From positions 1-27,295 of the forward strand of contig DASH01000088.1 in assembly GCA_002503705.1 (NCBI GenBank): a DNA stretch of 27,295 nt. The letters are read 5' to 3'. This DNA is from Candidatus Woesearchaeota archaeon UBA153. Lineage in GTDB: Archaea; Nanobdellota; Nanobdellia; Woesearchaeales; UBA525. The position numbers and the translations under genes are program-made. The notes under the pieces are model-generated. The model was not told the origin of the DNA. It saw only the letters and a list, made by a program, of their open reading frames with translations, and ran no database searches. Positions 1-7,396 of the stretch are shown one piece after another; positions within the stretch are counted from its first letter, which is position 1; each line of letters opens with the position of its first letter.

Positions 1-22
1 CGCCTAAATGTCAGACATCAGT
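1..22. repeat. Left terminal inverted repeat (22 bp)
   Basis: The first 22 bases are the exact reverse complement of the last 22 (27274-27295). The repeat contains the 11-bp odd palindrome ATGTCAGACAT. The two ends diverge immediately after base 22. Read inward in the same frame, both ends encode PKCQTSV. On the left the frame then stops at TAG 96-98. On the right it continues into the signal peptide of the giant surface protein. It may be a recombination site or an assembly effect at the contig ends. Confidence 0.85.
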
Positions 23-138
23 TCATGATTTTTACCCCCCGACGAGTGCGGTTTGTGGTCGCACGATTGAAAAAGGGATTCTTGTAACGTTTAAATAGGA
101 TATAGTGAAAATAATTCGTGACGAGAAGAAATAACTAT

Positions 139-153
139 CTATATAGAAAATAA
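139..153 (+). promoter_or_regulatory. TATA-type promoter of the BRO-N/DinD-like gene
   Basis: The 15-mer CTATATAGAAAATAA sits in an AT-rich stretch (about 90-160) before the first gene. It is identical to the element at 9794-9808 upstream of hypC. An archaeal TATA box here would start transcription near 170-185, leaving a short leader before the start at 221 or 257. Confidence 0.6.
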
Positions 154-220
154 ATACTTTTCCTCCCGCCGGAACCCCTTCGTTCGCGTCGGAAAAAGCA
201 CCGACACTGGACATCTTGCC

Positions 221-1090
221 GTGAAGCATATAAAGTACGGCGCCGACCCGACCCGGATGGAGCACGGCCTCAGCGTCTTCCAAGGGAAGGACATCAGACG
301 AACCTGGCACAAGAACGAATGGTGGTTCTCGGTCGTCGACATCGTCGCCGCATTGACTGACAGTTCCGTACCGAGAAGGTATTGGTCGGATCTGAAAATC
401 AAGCTTGGAGAAGAGGGCGCTGAGTCGTACGAGAAAATCGTACAACTGAAACTCCCATCGACAGACGGTAAGAAGTACGAAACCGATTGCACGAACACCG
501 AGGGCGCGTTCCGCATCATCCAATCAATCCCCTCGCCAAAGGCTGAACCGTTCAAGCTCTGGCTCGCCAAGACCGGCTACGAACGAATCCGAGAGATCGA
601 GAACCCGGAGCTCGCACAGCAACGGATGAAGGAGTTGTACCGCGCGAAAGGGTACTCCGACGAGTGGATTGAGAAGCGGGTGCGAGGCATCGCCATCCGA
701 CACGAGTTGACGGACGAGTGGAAGACGCGCGGGGTCGATGAACGCCGCGAGTATGCCATCCTGACGGACGAGATCAGCACTGCGACGTTCGGGAAGAGCG
801 TCGAGGAGTACAAGCGGTTCAAACAGCTCAAGAACGAGAACCTGCGCGACCACATGGACGATCTGGAGCTCATCTTCACGATGCTCGGCGAGCGCGTCAC
901 GACAGAAGTCACGCGCGTCAAGGACGCAGAAGGGATACTGGAGTGTCAAGACGCGGCGCGAGAGGGCGGCGAGGTGGCAGGGAACGCTCGACGAGACGCA
1001 GAACGACGGATCGGGAAGCCCATCGTGACCCCTGAAAACTATCTCGACGAACCGGAACGGGCGCGGCGGAAGCGACTGCCGAAGCGCTGA
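221..1090 (+). CDS. BRO-N / DinD-like DNA-binding protein
   Basis: The N-terminal ~110 residues match the BRO-N pattern: a VFQGKDIRRTW start, then EWWFSVVDIVAALT and YWSDLKIKL with EG. The rest resembles DinD (DNA-damage-inducible protein D): SIPSPKAEPFKLWLA, an ENPELAQQRMKELYRAKGYS segment, and a charged C-terminus with TFGKSVEEYKRFK. Proteins of this family occur in viruses, plasmids and genomes; DinD inhibits RecA in E. coli. The actual role here is inferred only. The GTG start at 221 gives 289 residues, but ATG at 257 (MEHGLSVFQGK) fits the usual family start better. The gene stands alone behind its own TATA box. It could be a mobile-element remnant, although it is intact. Confidence 0.8.
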   Translation: MKHIKYGADPTRMEHGLSVFQGKDIRRTWHKNEWWFSVVDIVAALTDSSVPRRYWSDLKIKLGEEGAESYEKIVQLKLPSTDGKKYETDCTNTEGAFRIIQSIPSPKAEPFKLWLAKTGYERIREIENPELAQQRMKELYRAKGYSDEWIEKRVRGIAIRHELTDEWKTRGVDERREYAILTDEISTATFGKSVEEYKRFKQLKNENLRDHMDDLELIFTMLGERVTTEVTRVKDAEGILECQDAAREGGEVAGNARRDAERRIGKPIVTPENYLDEPERARRKRLPKR

Positions 1091-1156
1091 AAGTCCAAAA
1101 GAATGTTTTCTTGAGGAGGGGAAGGTCCGAGGAGAAGGGCCGTCGTTGTTCGCAAA

Positions 1157-1164
1157 CTTTATAT
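1157..1164 (+). promoter_or_regulatory. TATA box of the charged hypothetical gene
   Basis: TTTATATA lies about 40 nt before the GTG start at 1204, in otherwise GC-rich sequence. Transcription would start near 1187, giving a short leader. Confidence 0.5.
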
Positions 1165-1203
1165 ACTCTCCCGGGCGGTCTTCTCCTCGAATAATCAGTA
1201 GGG

Positions 1204-1815
1204 GTGGTCCTTATCGCTTCACACGAACTCAACCGGGAACTCGACACGTATCTCGCGGGCAAGCGGCAGAGCGGCTGGCGGAAGTACTTCGCGAAGAAAC
1301 CGCAAGTGCCGAAGCCGAGGGAACGCCCGAAGGAGCTCCCGCCCGAGGACTTGACGCCGGAGGAGATGGAGCGACTCCACGCCATGGAAGTCGAGATCAA
1401 GAACGTCGAGAAGGCCGAGCGCGAGCATCCGGAAATGCAAGGCGAACTCGAAGAGGTCAAGGAATCATTGTGGACGCGCTTCTTCAACCTGTTCCGCGGG
1501 TACGAGCGCCGGCACGAGGAGGAACGCCTCGCCATGAAAGCGGAAGAGCTCGAGAACGAGGAGTTGAACCTCGACCAGGACGTCAAGACAGTCTTGAAAG
1601 CGATCCACCACTGGCTGGACAAGCTGCCGAAGGAGGAGAAGCTCGAGTTCAAGAAGAGCAACGACTTCGTCGCGTACAAGCGGCTGCTCGAGAAGTACGG
1701 CGTGGCGAGGAAGCGCGACATCACGCACAGCAGCGAACAGGGTGTTCAGAACGCCGTCGGCAGCGGTCACGAAGACCCGATGGCCGGCTATCGCGAGCTG
1801 AAGCCGAAGAAGTGA
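1204..1815 (+). CDS. Charged helical hypothetical protein
   Basis: This is a 203-residue protein that I do not recognise. It is very rich in Glu, Lys and Arg and has no membrane segment or signal peptide. A proline-rich stretch (about 34-50, QVPKPRERPKELPPEDL) precedes long predicted helices with heptad-like spacing (about 50-165). It ends in a polar tail (HEDPMAGYRELKPKK). The GTG start at 1204 follows a TATA box at 1157-1164 and a G-rich stretch. The composition suggests a cytosolic coiled-coil or scaffold protein, which is inference. Its codon use matches the neighbouring genes and the frame is clean, so it is probably a real lineage-specific gene. Confidence 0.7.
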   Translation: MVLIASHELNRELDTYLAGKRQSGWRKYFAKKPQVPKPRERPKELPPEDLTPEEMERLHAMEVEIKNVEKAEREHPEMQGELEEVKESLWTRFFNLFRGYERRHEEERLAMKAEELENEELNLDQDVKTVLKAIHHWLDKLPKEEKLEFKKSNDFVAYKRLLEKYGVARKRDITHSSEQGVQNAVGSGHEDPMAGYRELKPKK

Positions 1816-1864
1816 GCGTCGAAACGCTTTCTCGTTCTTTTCTTCTCACGAACGAGAGCTCTTG

Positions 1865-1946
1865 CCGCGCCAGCGACAGACCCGCCGCGACGGCGGCCGT
1901 GCATCAATGCCAAGCCGGGCACGAGCCCGGTTCGACGCTGGCGCGG
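1865..1946. repeat. Palindromic cloverleaf element, copy 1
   Basis: A perfect 11-bp closing stem joins CCGCGCCAGCG (1865-1875) to CGCTGGCGCGG (1936-1946). Inside are two hairpins: CCGCCG-CGA-CGGCGG (1882-1896) and CCGGGC-ACGA-GCCCGG (1915-1930). An A-run follows the right arm. The same arms recur at about 7.2, 10.2 and 18.2 kb, so this is a dispersed family. It fills most of the gap between two convergent genes and could fold as DNA cruciform or RNA. Confidence 0.85.
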
Positions 1947-1993
1947 AAAAAACTCGTACAGAACGAGGAACGGCAGAACAAAAACTCGCCATT

Positions 1994-2028
1994 CTACTTC
2001 GTCGCCATGCTCTCGACGATGCCGAGCG
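1994..2028 (-). pseudogene. Decayed duplicate of the ychF 3' end
   Basis: 1997-2009 and 2011-2021 are identical to 3277-3289 and 3291-3301, the last codons of ychF, with one substitution between the two blocks. After a 9-base deletion, 2022-2028 matches 3311-3317. On the minus strand the copy reads LGIVESMATK-stop, against GFGDIVEIMATK-stop in ychF. The fragment and the intact end therefore flank the ATPase gene in direct orientation. No longer reading frame of this protein remains here. Confidence 0.65.
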
Positions 2029-2034
2029 AGAGAT

Positions 2035-3210
2035 TCATCGCCGCCGGAGGAACTCCTCGATCGAGGTCGTCCGTTCCGTCGTGGCGCGCGCGAGCACGAG
2101 GGGCGAGCGCTTGAAACGACGGCAGAACGAGGGAAGCGACGCCCATTCTCGCGGCGAAGGCTCGTCGGCAAAGGTGACTTGTATCGCTTCCGCGCCCGTG
2201 ATGAAGTCTATCTCCCCTTCCGGCGATGACCAGTACGTCGCGTCGCCGAGATGTTGTTGCACCGCCCACTCTGCGGCGCGTCCGAGCTCGACCCGCTTGA
2301 CGAGGAGACGGGTGAAGCCGTAATCCGCGGGATACGCTTTCGGCAAGGTGTGGCGCGACTTCCGCTTCGAGAAAGAGAAATGCGGCACGAGGCTGATGAG
2401 GAACGCGTCTGCTGCGGCGGCGAGATAGCGTTCGACCGTCTTCGGCGTCAGACGAAATTGTGACGCGAGGCGCGAGGAGTTCAGCTTCCCACCCGGCGTC
2501 GCGAGGACCGCCTCGAGGAGCGCGCGGACCTGCCGTCGATCGCGGAGGCGCGCCCGCCTGATGATATCGCGTTCGATGACGGTGGTCAGATAGGTCTGCA
2601 GGAGTTCGCGTCTCGTCCGCTCATTCTCGGCGAGGACGACCTCGGGGAAGCCGCCCCAGGACAAGTAGTCGCCGAGCGACCCTTCCGGGCGGAACCGGAA
2701 GTACTCCTCAAGACCGAGCGTCGTGATGCGATGGAAGAAATGCCTTCCGGTGAGCAGCGTCGCCGTGTCGGCGGCGAAGAAGTGCGCGCTCGAACCCGAG
2801 ATGACGAACTTCCAGGGGCGCGACGAGTCATACGCGCTCTTGAGGTACCTTTCCCACCCCTTGACCGCTTGTATCTCGTCGAGGAAGAAGTAGAGCGCCC
2901 CGGGGTGCTCGTCGGCATAGGACGCGAGCAGGAGATCGAGTTCCCGGAACGATGAGAGCCCGAGAAGCGGGTTGTCGCACGGAACAAAGAGCACCTGTTC
3001 CGGCTTGATGCCTCGGTCTGCGAGCGCGCGCATGCATTGGCGCAACAGCACCGTCTTCCCTGTTCTGCGGAGGCCGGCGACGACTTGTATCTCTTTGCGA
3101 GGAAGCAGTTCGATAAGGAGCGGATACGCGAAGAGGCGATCGATGCCTGCGTCGAAAGAACCGGACCGGAGGTTCACCGCGGAGAGGATGTTCAGGGTTG
3201 TGGAGTCCAC
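2035..3210 (-). CDS. AAA-type ATPase with DUF4143 domain
   Basis: This 391-residue protein matches the archaeal/bacterial AAA_14-DUF4143 family in length and order. Walker A is GLRRTGKT (46-53). Walker B is ALYFFLDEIQ (D111, E112). A sensor-like VISGSSA segment follows, then a Leu-rich DUF4143 half with a helix-turn-helix-like stretch (SSRLASQFRLTPKTVERYL). The C-terminal region with GEIDFITG resembles the nuclease-like fold of DUF4143, but activity is unproven. The family is common and mobile; its cellular role is largely unknown. GTG at 3210 is supported by a TATA box (about 3230-3240, minus strand) that predicts a leaderless mRNA. The start codon sits inside the palindrome TGTGGAGTCCACA (3199-3211). 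A broken copy of the ychF end lies just downstream, suggesting insertion beside ychF. Confidence 0.88.
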   Translation of the reverse strand: MDSTTLNILSAVNLRSGSFDAGIDRLFAYPLLIELLPRKEIQVVAGLRRTGKTVLLRQCMRALADRGIKPEQVLFVPCDNPLLGLSSFRELDLLLASYADEHPGALYFFLDEIQAVKGWERYLKSAYDSSRPWKFVISGSSAHFFAADTATLLTGRHFFHRITTLGLEEYFRFRPEGSLGDYLSWGGFPEVVLAENERTRRELLQTYLTTVIERDIIRRARLRDRRQVRALLEAVLATPGGKLNSSRLASQFRLTPKTVERYLAAAADAFLISLVPHFSFSKRKSRHTLPKAYPADYGFTRLLVKRVELGRAAEWAVQQHLGDATYWSSPEGEIDFITGAEAIQVTFADEPSPREWASLPSFCRRFKRSPLVLARATTERTTSIEEFLRRR

Positions 3211-3240
3211 AGAACAAGCAAATGGCTTAGTATTTATAAA
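3199..3240 (-). promoter_or_regulatory. Promoter and start-site palindrome of the ATPase gene
   Basis: An AT-rich TATA element (TTTATAAATAC on the minus strand, about 3230-3240) lies ~25 nt before the GTG at 3210. The 13-bp palindrome TGTGGAGTCCACA (3199-3211) covers the predicted transcription start and start codon. It could be an operator, but a 13-bp palindrome is short. Confidence 0.45.
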
Positions 3241-3273
3241 CTTTATGACTCTCTTTTTAAATACTACGTCATA

Positions 3274-4470
3274 TCACTTCGTCGCCATGATCTCGACGAT
3301 GTCGCCGAAGCCGAGCGCGTGGTCCTTGCCGATGGGCAGTTTGGTGCGCACGTTGATCGCCTTGACGAAGTTCTTGCCGAAGTCGGTGTGCAGCCGGAAG
3401 GCGAAGTCGAGCGCGGTCGCCTCGCCCGGCATCAAGAAGCAATCAGGAATCACGCGTCCTTCCGAATCCTCCAATTTCCCGACGCCGCCGGGGTAGATCG
3501 GCTTGCACTTCAACAGGTCGAAGACGGCGTGGTTCAGCACGGCTTGCACGCCGGTGGAGCCGCGTTGTTGCAAGAAAACCTTGATGAACTCGAGCGCTGT
3601 CGTCTGCTGCTCGTTCAGCGCTTCCGGCTTGACAATCGCAAAATCTTTCTCGCCCGGAATATACGTGACGACGCCGTGCTTGGACGCCTCGCGCAACGCC
3701 AGCTCGAGCTCGGCGCTGCACGGGACGATATGATAGTGCGGGAACTGCTGCTTGAGGCGCTCGTAGTTCTCCCACGCGCCGGGCAAGTCCGCCTTGTTCG
3801 CCGCGACCAGCATCGGCTTCGAGTGCTGGCGCAAGGAGCGCGCGAGCTCGTACAGCTTCGGTTCGGGCCACGACGCGGGCTGTTCCGGATCCAAGCCGAG
3901 TTCTTTGAACGCTCGTTTCGCCATCTCTTCCGTCACGCGCAACCCGCTCAGTTGCTTCTCCAACGCGAGCGCCATCGGCCGTTTCTCCTGCTGCGCCTGC
4001 CGGACGAATTTCTCCCAACCCTTCTTCATGATGTCGAGATACCAATAATCCAGCTCCTCTTCGAGGAAGGCGATGTCGTTCGCCGGGTCGTAGCTGCCCG
4101 CGGGCACCGGCTCTCCTTTCTCGTTCACGCTCCCGGAAACGTCGACGACGTGGATGAGGCAGTCCGCTTGGTTCAAGTCATTCAAGAACTCCTTGCCGAG
4201 GCCGTGGCCTTCGTGCGCGCCGGGCACCAAGCCCGCGACGTCAATCAAGTCCACGGGGACGAACCGCCAAGCGTCGAGGACGAAACCGAGGCGAGGGTTC
4301 GAGACCTTGCCGAAGTCGCGCGCCGGATCAGGCAGCTTGACGAAGCCGACCGCGTGGTTCGGCTTGATTGTCGTGAACGGATAGTTCGCGATCGCGATGT
4401 CGGCGAGCGTGGACGCCTTGAAGAACGTCGATTTTCCGCAACTAGGTTTTCCTACGATGCCGACTAACAT
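3274..4470 (-). CDS. ychF: Archaeal YchF/Obg-family P-loop GTPase/ATPase
   Basis: This is a full-length 398-residue member of the archaeal YchF group in the Obg GTPase superfamily. These are cytosolic nucleotide hydrolases that interact with ribosomes. Visible motifs: P-loop GKPSCGKST (7-15), the TIKPN switch I segment, G3 DVAGLVPGAHEGHGLG, and NKAD, which in YchF stands where other GTPases specify guanine. A helical insertion follows, and the protein ends in a TGS domain (about 315-398) closing with GFGDIVEIMATK. ATG at 4470 follows a TTTAAA-type TATA box near 4491-4500, giving an essentially leaderless mRNA. The last 25-30 bases are duplicated near 2.0 kb. The identification is firm; the exact translation-related role in archaea is inferred from homologues. 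Confidence 0.95.
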   Translation of the reverse strand: MLVGIVGKPSCGKSTFFKASTLADIAIANYPFTTIKPNHAVGFVKLPDPARDFGKVSNPRLGFVLDAWRFVPVDLIDVAGLVPGAHEGHGLGKEFLNDLNQADCLIHVVDVSGSVNEKGEPVPAGSYDPANDIAFLEEELDYWYLDIMKKGWEKFVRQAQQEKRPMALALEKQLSGLRVTEEMAKRAFKELGLDPEQPASWPEPKLYELARSLRQHSKPMLVAANKADLPGAWENYERLKQQFPHYHIVPCSAELELALREASKHGVVTYIPGEKDFAIVKPEALNEQQTTALEFIKVFLQQRGSTGVQAVLNHAVFDLLKCKPIYPGGVGKLEDSEGRVIPDCFLMPGEATALDFAFRLHTDFGKNFVKAINVRTKLPIGKDHALGFGDIVEIMATK

Positions 4471-4521
4471 GGACGAGAAAGAACCGAGAGGGGTTTAAAG
4501 GGTTTTCGGCGTGAGCGGCGC

Positions 4522-4881
4522 CTACTCGTCCAGGTGGTCGACGAGAGACTCGCCGTTGAGGAAGCGACGGACGAGACCGTCGTCGCCGTTCACGAGGCCG
4601 TCGTCGACGATCGCGCCGGCAGGATCGTACATGACGTACGTGAGAGGCGTCGCGATATCGAAGACGTTCTTGCAAAGGTAGTGGTTGACGACGGAGAGCC
4701 GCAGGTCGCGCTTCGACACTGGCATCTCAGGCGGTACGGTGAAGAGGTCGACGAGGTTCTTCCGGTCGAGCGCGGGGTCACATTCGGGGTCGCTGATGAA
4801 GTAGACGCCGACTTCGTCGCCGTTGCGCCGGTAGAGGAACTCTCCCACGAGCTCCGCGCCATTCAAAACAGAGAGGTTCAT
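4522..4881 (-). CDS. Small hypothetical protein, leaderless start
   Basis: This 119-residue protein is not recognised. I start it at ATG 4881 (MNLSVLNGAELVGEFLYRR). The TATA box TTATTTATAT (4901-4910) lies inside any longer reading frame and predicts a transcript starting near 4880. The protein is acidic, with no membrane segment or signal peptide. The beginning looks like alternating beta strands (VGEFLYRRNGDEVGVYFIS). A conserved-looking core, SVVNHYLCKNVFDIATPLTYVMYDP, holds its only evident cysteine away from the Cys-containing DPECDP. It is followed by ychF 50 nt downstream on the same strand, but each gene has its own TATA box. Confidence 0.65.
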   Translation of the reverse strand: MNLSVLNGAELVGEFLYRRNGDEVGVYFISDPECDPALDRKNLVDLFTVPPEMPVSKRDLRLSVVNHYLCKNVFDIATPLTYVMYDPAGAIVDDGLVNGDDGLVRRFLNGESLVDHLDE

Positions 4882-4900
4882 AACCACTAGAAAGTAGTCA

Positions 4901-4910
4901 TTATTTATAT
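4901..4910 (-). promoter_or_regulatory. TATA box fixing the start of the 4522-4881 gene
   Basis: TTATTTATAT on the plus strand (ATATAAATAA on the minus strand) lies 20-30 nt before ATG 4881. It excludes an upstream in-frame start at 4941. Confidence 0.55.
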
Positions 4911-4982
4911 TCTTTTCGTTTCGTTCCGTCTCGAAAAACATAAAAGGACGACGCCCTGAAGCGAGTGCGAAGGCAACCCCTC

Positions 4983-5522
4983 ATGGCGCTCAAGATCGGC
5001 GAGAAAGCCCCGGATTTCACACTCCCCGGCGTGGACGGGAAGACGCACGAGCTGCAAGAGTGGAAGGACAAGCGCGTGCTCGTCCTCGTCTTCACGTGCA
5101 ACCACTGCCCGTACGCGCGAGCGTACGAAGACCGGCTGGCGCGGCTCGCCGGCTACTACGGCGTGCAAGGAGTCCAGTTCGTCGCGATCAACAGCAACGA
5201 CGCGAGCTTCGTCCCGGAAGACTCGTTCGAGCGGATGAAAGCGCGAGCGGCAGAACGCCACTACCCGTACCCGTACCTGCACGACGAGACGCAACGAGTC
5301 GCGACCGCGTACGGCGCGACAGTCACGCCAGACTGTTTCGTCTTCGACAAAGAACGAGTGCTCAAGTATCGCGGCCGCGTCGACGACAACTGGCGCGACG
5401 CGGCGAAAACGAAAGACGACTCGCTGAAAGAGGCGATCAGCGTCGTCTTGAGCGGCGGCGTCCCGAAAGAGCCGGAGAAAGCCGCGATCGGCTGTTCTCT
5501 CAAGTGGAAATGGAGCCAGTAG
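4983..5522 (+). CDS. Thioredoxin-fold AhpC/TSA-like redox protein
   Basis: This 179-residue protein belongs to the thioredoxin-like peroxiredoxin superfamily. It opens with KIGEKAPDFTLPGVDGK, typical of AhpC/TSA proteins, then carries a thioredoxin-type CNHC motif (C39-N-H-C42) in FTCNHCPYARAYEDRL. Other family marks are INSNDASFVPEDSFERMK, YPYLHDETQRVA, the cis-Pro region TVTPDCFVFD, and YRGRVDDNWRD. The C-terminus has a conserved Cys in GCSLKWKW (C171). It probably acts as a cytosolic thiol oxidoreductase or peroxide-detoxifying protein; the substrate is not evident. I chose ATG 4983 over an upstream GTG because the family starts just before this point. The gene is divergent from the 4522-4881 gene, with a weak TATA near 4935-4945. 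Confidence 0.88.
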   Translation: MALKIGEKAPDFTLPGVDGKTHELQEWKDKRVLVLVFTCNHCPYARAYEDRLARLAGYYGVQGVQFVAINSNDASFVPEDSFERMKARAAERHYPYPYLHDETQRVATAYGATVTPDCFVFDKERVLKYRGRVDDNWRDAAKTKDDSLKEAISVVLSGGVPKEPEKAAIGCSLKWKWSQ

Positions 5523-5637
5523 ACGGGCTCAAAAGTGCGCGTTCGTCAAAATCCCGAGTTCGTCAAAAGTTTGCTTTCTGCGAAGGGAAACGAGCTGAAC
5601 GAGTCCGAGCCCGTTCCCGACGCTTCACGAGGAGGGT

Positions 5638-6606
5638 TCACGGCAGCGCGGCGTCGAAAGGGGACCAGTTCACCGTGAAGTCCTTGATGATTCGAGAGGT
5701 TTCGCACACCAGCACCTCGTCGAGGAACAATCCGGTGAACTCGTCGAGAAGCCGTCGGAACTCCCGTTCGCCCTCGACGGAAAGCTCGAACGAGAGGTCG
5801 TAACGGCCGAGAAGCTCGTACGCGAAGAGGCACGTCCCGCTCCGGCCGAAAAACTCGATGATCGAGGAGAGACGGGCGGAGGTCTTCAAGAGCACGTCCA
5901 CCTGGACGAACACTCGACGGAACTTGTCGCGGTCGAGCGCGACGGCATAGCCGGCGATGACGCCCTCCCGTTCCAACCGGCGCAGACGGTACCGCGTCGT
6001 CTGGGGGGGTTCGCCGAGGAGCCGCGCCAAGTCGACGAGCCGCGCGCGAGCGTCCCGCGAGATCGCGCTGAGGAGCGCCCGGTCCAAGGCGTCGATGCGG
6101 ACGCTGCTCGGTTCGCCGTGAAGAAGGGTCCGCCCTTCTTGAAGGCCGGCCACGACGCTGCTGAACGTGTGGCTCGCCGTGACGAGATGCACGCTCCGCA
6201 CGAGGAGTTCGGCGCCGAACAGTTGTTGGAAGCTGGTGAAGAAGCGTTGCAGGCTTTCCGGCGACTCGTGCACGGTGAGGAAGACGAGGTCGTACTCCCC
6301 GTCCAGGACTCGGAGGTTCGCGCAGCTCTGCTGGCGGCGGATGTACGTGATGATGGCGTCGAGCGTCGTCCGCGAGAGCGGCCGGAATTTGAGGAAGACC
6401 TTGTAGTGGGTGTGGGCGAGGCGCGCGGCGTTGACGAGCGTGTACGCGTACTGGATGTGGCCGCTCGCGAACAACCGCTTGATGCGGTAGTTGACCGTCT
6501 CCTTCGGGAGCCGTAATCGACGGCTGAGCGCGGCGGCGGAGACGCGCGCATTCTTATCCAGTTCGACGAGGAGTTTTTTGTCGATAAGGTCCAAATCGTG
6601 CTTCAT
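5638..6606 (-). CDS. Double-module Lrp/AsnC-type transcription regulator
   Basis: From ATG 6606 (MKHDLDLIDKKLLVELDKNAR) this is a 322-residue protein with two tandem Lrp/AsnC units. Unit 1 has an HTH (about 5-60, AAALSRRLRLPKETVNYRIKRL) and a RAM-like effector domain (about 70-150). Unit 2 starts at IDALDRALLSAISRDARARL, with HTH DLARLLGEPPQTTRYRLRRL, and ends in a second RAM-like half. Duplicated Lrp proteins are common in small archaea; one chain can mimic a dimer. A longer frame starting at 6729 includes AT-rich promoter sequence and is rejected. The AT-rich tract at about 6625-6645 is the likely promoter. The effector is unknown. It is divergent from the 6717/6891 gene pair and may regulate that pair. 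Confidence 0.9.
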   Translation of the reverse strand: MKHDLDLIDKKLLVELDKNARVSAAALSRRLRLPKETVNYRIKRLFASGHIQYAYTLVNAARLAHTHYKVFLKFRPLSRTTLDAIITYIRRQQSCANLRVLDGEYDLVFLTVHESPESLQRFFTSFQQLFGAELLVRSVHLVTASHTFSSVVAGLQEGRTLLHGEPSSVRIDALDRALLSAISRDARARLVDLARLLGEPPQTTRYRLRRLEREGVIAGYAVALDRDKFRRVFVQVDVLLKTSARLSSIIEFFGRSGTCLFAYELLGRYDLSFELSVEGEREFRRLLDEFTGLFLDEVLVCETSRIIKDFTVNWSPFDAALP

Positions 6607-6667
6607 AAATGCTTGAAAGTACTCTTTGAACTTAAATTTTTTGTTTTTGAGTAAGAAAACCGCCAAA

Positions 6668-6710
6668 GATATTATATATCTTGACGGCATCGCCGGTAAC
6701 GGTGAGGTGA
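6668..6710 (+). promoter_or_regulatory. TATA box and ribosome site of the small two-gene unit
   Basis: ATATTATATATCTT lies at about 6669-6682. The strong Shine-Dalgarno GAGGTGA ends at 6710, six bases before ATG 6717. Together they support translation of the 49-residue gene, which is too short for most ORF callers. Confidence 0.65.
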
Positions 6711-6716
6711 CAACCA

Positions 6717-6866
6717 ATGCGAAACGCACACGAAGAAGAACACGAGATCTACGATGGCACGGTCCTGCGAGACCTCCTCGACGACGATCAACTCTCCCCG
6801 GAAGAGGCGGCGTTCATGGACGGGTACAACAGCGCGCTCGACCCGCCGGAAGAGGCGGAAACGTGA
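6717..6866 (+). CDS. Small acidic protein (49 aa)
   Basis: ATG 6717 opens a 49-codon frame (MRNAHEEEHEIYDGTVL to PPEEAET) ending at TGA 6864-6866. It is supported by a TATA box at about 6669-6682 and a near-perfect archaeal Shine-Dalgarno GAGGTGA six bases upstream. The product is strongly acidic, with a predicted helix and a compact LSPEEAAFMDGYNSAL segment. I do not recognise a family. It lies 24 nt before a second small gene encoding a membrane protein, so the two are probably co-transcribed. They are divergent from the Lrp-type regulator. Confidence 0.7.
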   Translation: MRNAHEEEHEIYDGTVLRDLLDDDQLSPEEAAFMDGYNSALDPPEEAET

Positions 6867-6890
6867 ACGAGACGAGGAAGTGACGCCGTC

Positions 6891-7070
6891 ATGTGGAACA
6901 AGTTCACCGTCCTGGACGCGTTGCTCGCGGCGTACTTCCTCCTCCTTTTCGCGCCGCGCTGGCTCGGCTTCATCATCGGCGCGCTCCTCCTGTTCCGCAT
7001 CCTGAAGGATTTCTTGCCGCCCTCGGACAAGATCGTCTTCGACCTGCGAGGAAAGAGACCGCGCCGGTAA
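6891..7070 (+). CDS. Small membrane protein (59 aa)
   Basis: ATG 6891 starts a 59-residue protein (MWNKFTVLDALLAAYFLLLF to DLRGKRPRR) ending at TAA 7068-7070. Two hydrophobic segments (about 7-21 and 25-38) separated by PRW suggest a two-helix hairpin or one long membrane helix. The tail is basic and should face the cytosol. It is the second gene of a two-gene unit, 24 nt after the acidic 49-residue gene; an acidic soluble and a basic-tailed membrane partner could interact, which is inference. I recognise no family. Confidence 0.65.
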   Translation: MWNKFTVLDALLAAYFLLLFAPRWLGFIIGALLLFRILKDFLPPSDKIVFDLRGKRPRR

Positions 7071-7130
7071 ACGCGAACGACTCGCGGTTCGGAAGGGCCA
7101 CGTTGAAAAAGTCGTGCGACCTTGCAGTGG

Positions 7131-7333
7131 CCGCTTCTCGACGAGAGCGTCCGCCGGGCTCCGCCCGGTTCGCGGCTGGCGCGGCAAAAGTCATCGTCGG
7201 AGGGAAACTAGAGTCAGAGGGAAAAAGTTCGTACGAGGAAATCACGAAATACTTTACCGAGTAAAACCGCGCCGCGCCAGCACTGTCGGGCATTGCCCGA
7301 GAACACGCTGAGAACACGCGGTCGCCGCGAAGC
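7131..7333. repeat. Composite palindromic element, copy 2
   Basis: This covers most of the 326-nt gap before the antiporter gene. Features in order: hairpin TCTCG-A-CGAGA (about 7136-7146), hairpin CCGGGC-TCC-GCCCGG (7154-7168), arm GCTGGCGCGGC (7175-7185) followed by AAAAG, a spacer containing ACGAGGAAATCACGA (7233-7247), the complementary arm GCCGCGCCAGC (7271-7281), hairpin TCGGGC-ATT-GCCCGA (7286-7300), and hairpin CGCGG-TCG-CCGCG (about 7318-7330). The order of arms and the internal 15-mer are shared with 10.1-10.3 kb. No convincing gene lies here. Confidence 0.8.
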
Positions 7334-7365
7334 GAGACTTTCAACGCGGCCGATTCGGAAGAAAC

Positions 7366-7379
7366 CTTTTTAAAAGCGC
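7366..7379 (+). promoter_or_regulatory. TATA box of the antiporter gene
   Basis: CCTTTTTAAAAG lies ~25 nt before GTG 7397 and predicts a leaderless or near-leaderless mRNA, supporting the GTG start. Confidence 0.55.
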
Positions 7380-7396
7380 CCCATTCTAGAGAGATT

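Noticed and set aside
4882..4941. Upstream start extending the 4522-4881 gene by 20 codons
   Set aside because: The added part contains the TATA box and AT-rich promoter sequence, so it is not expected in the mRNA.
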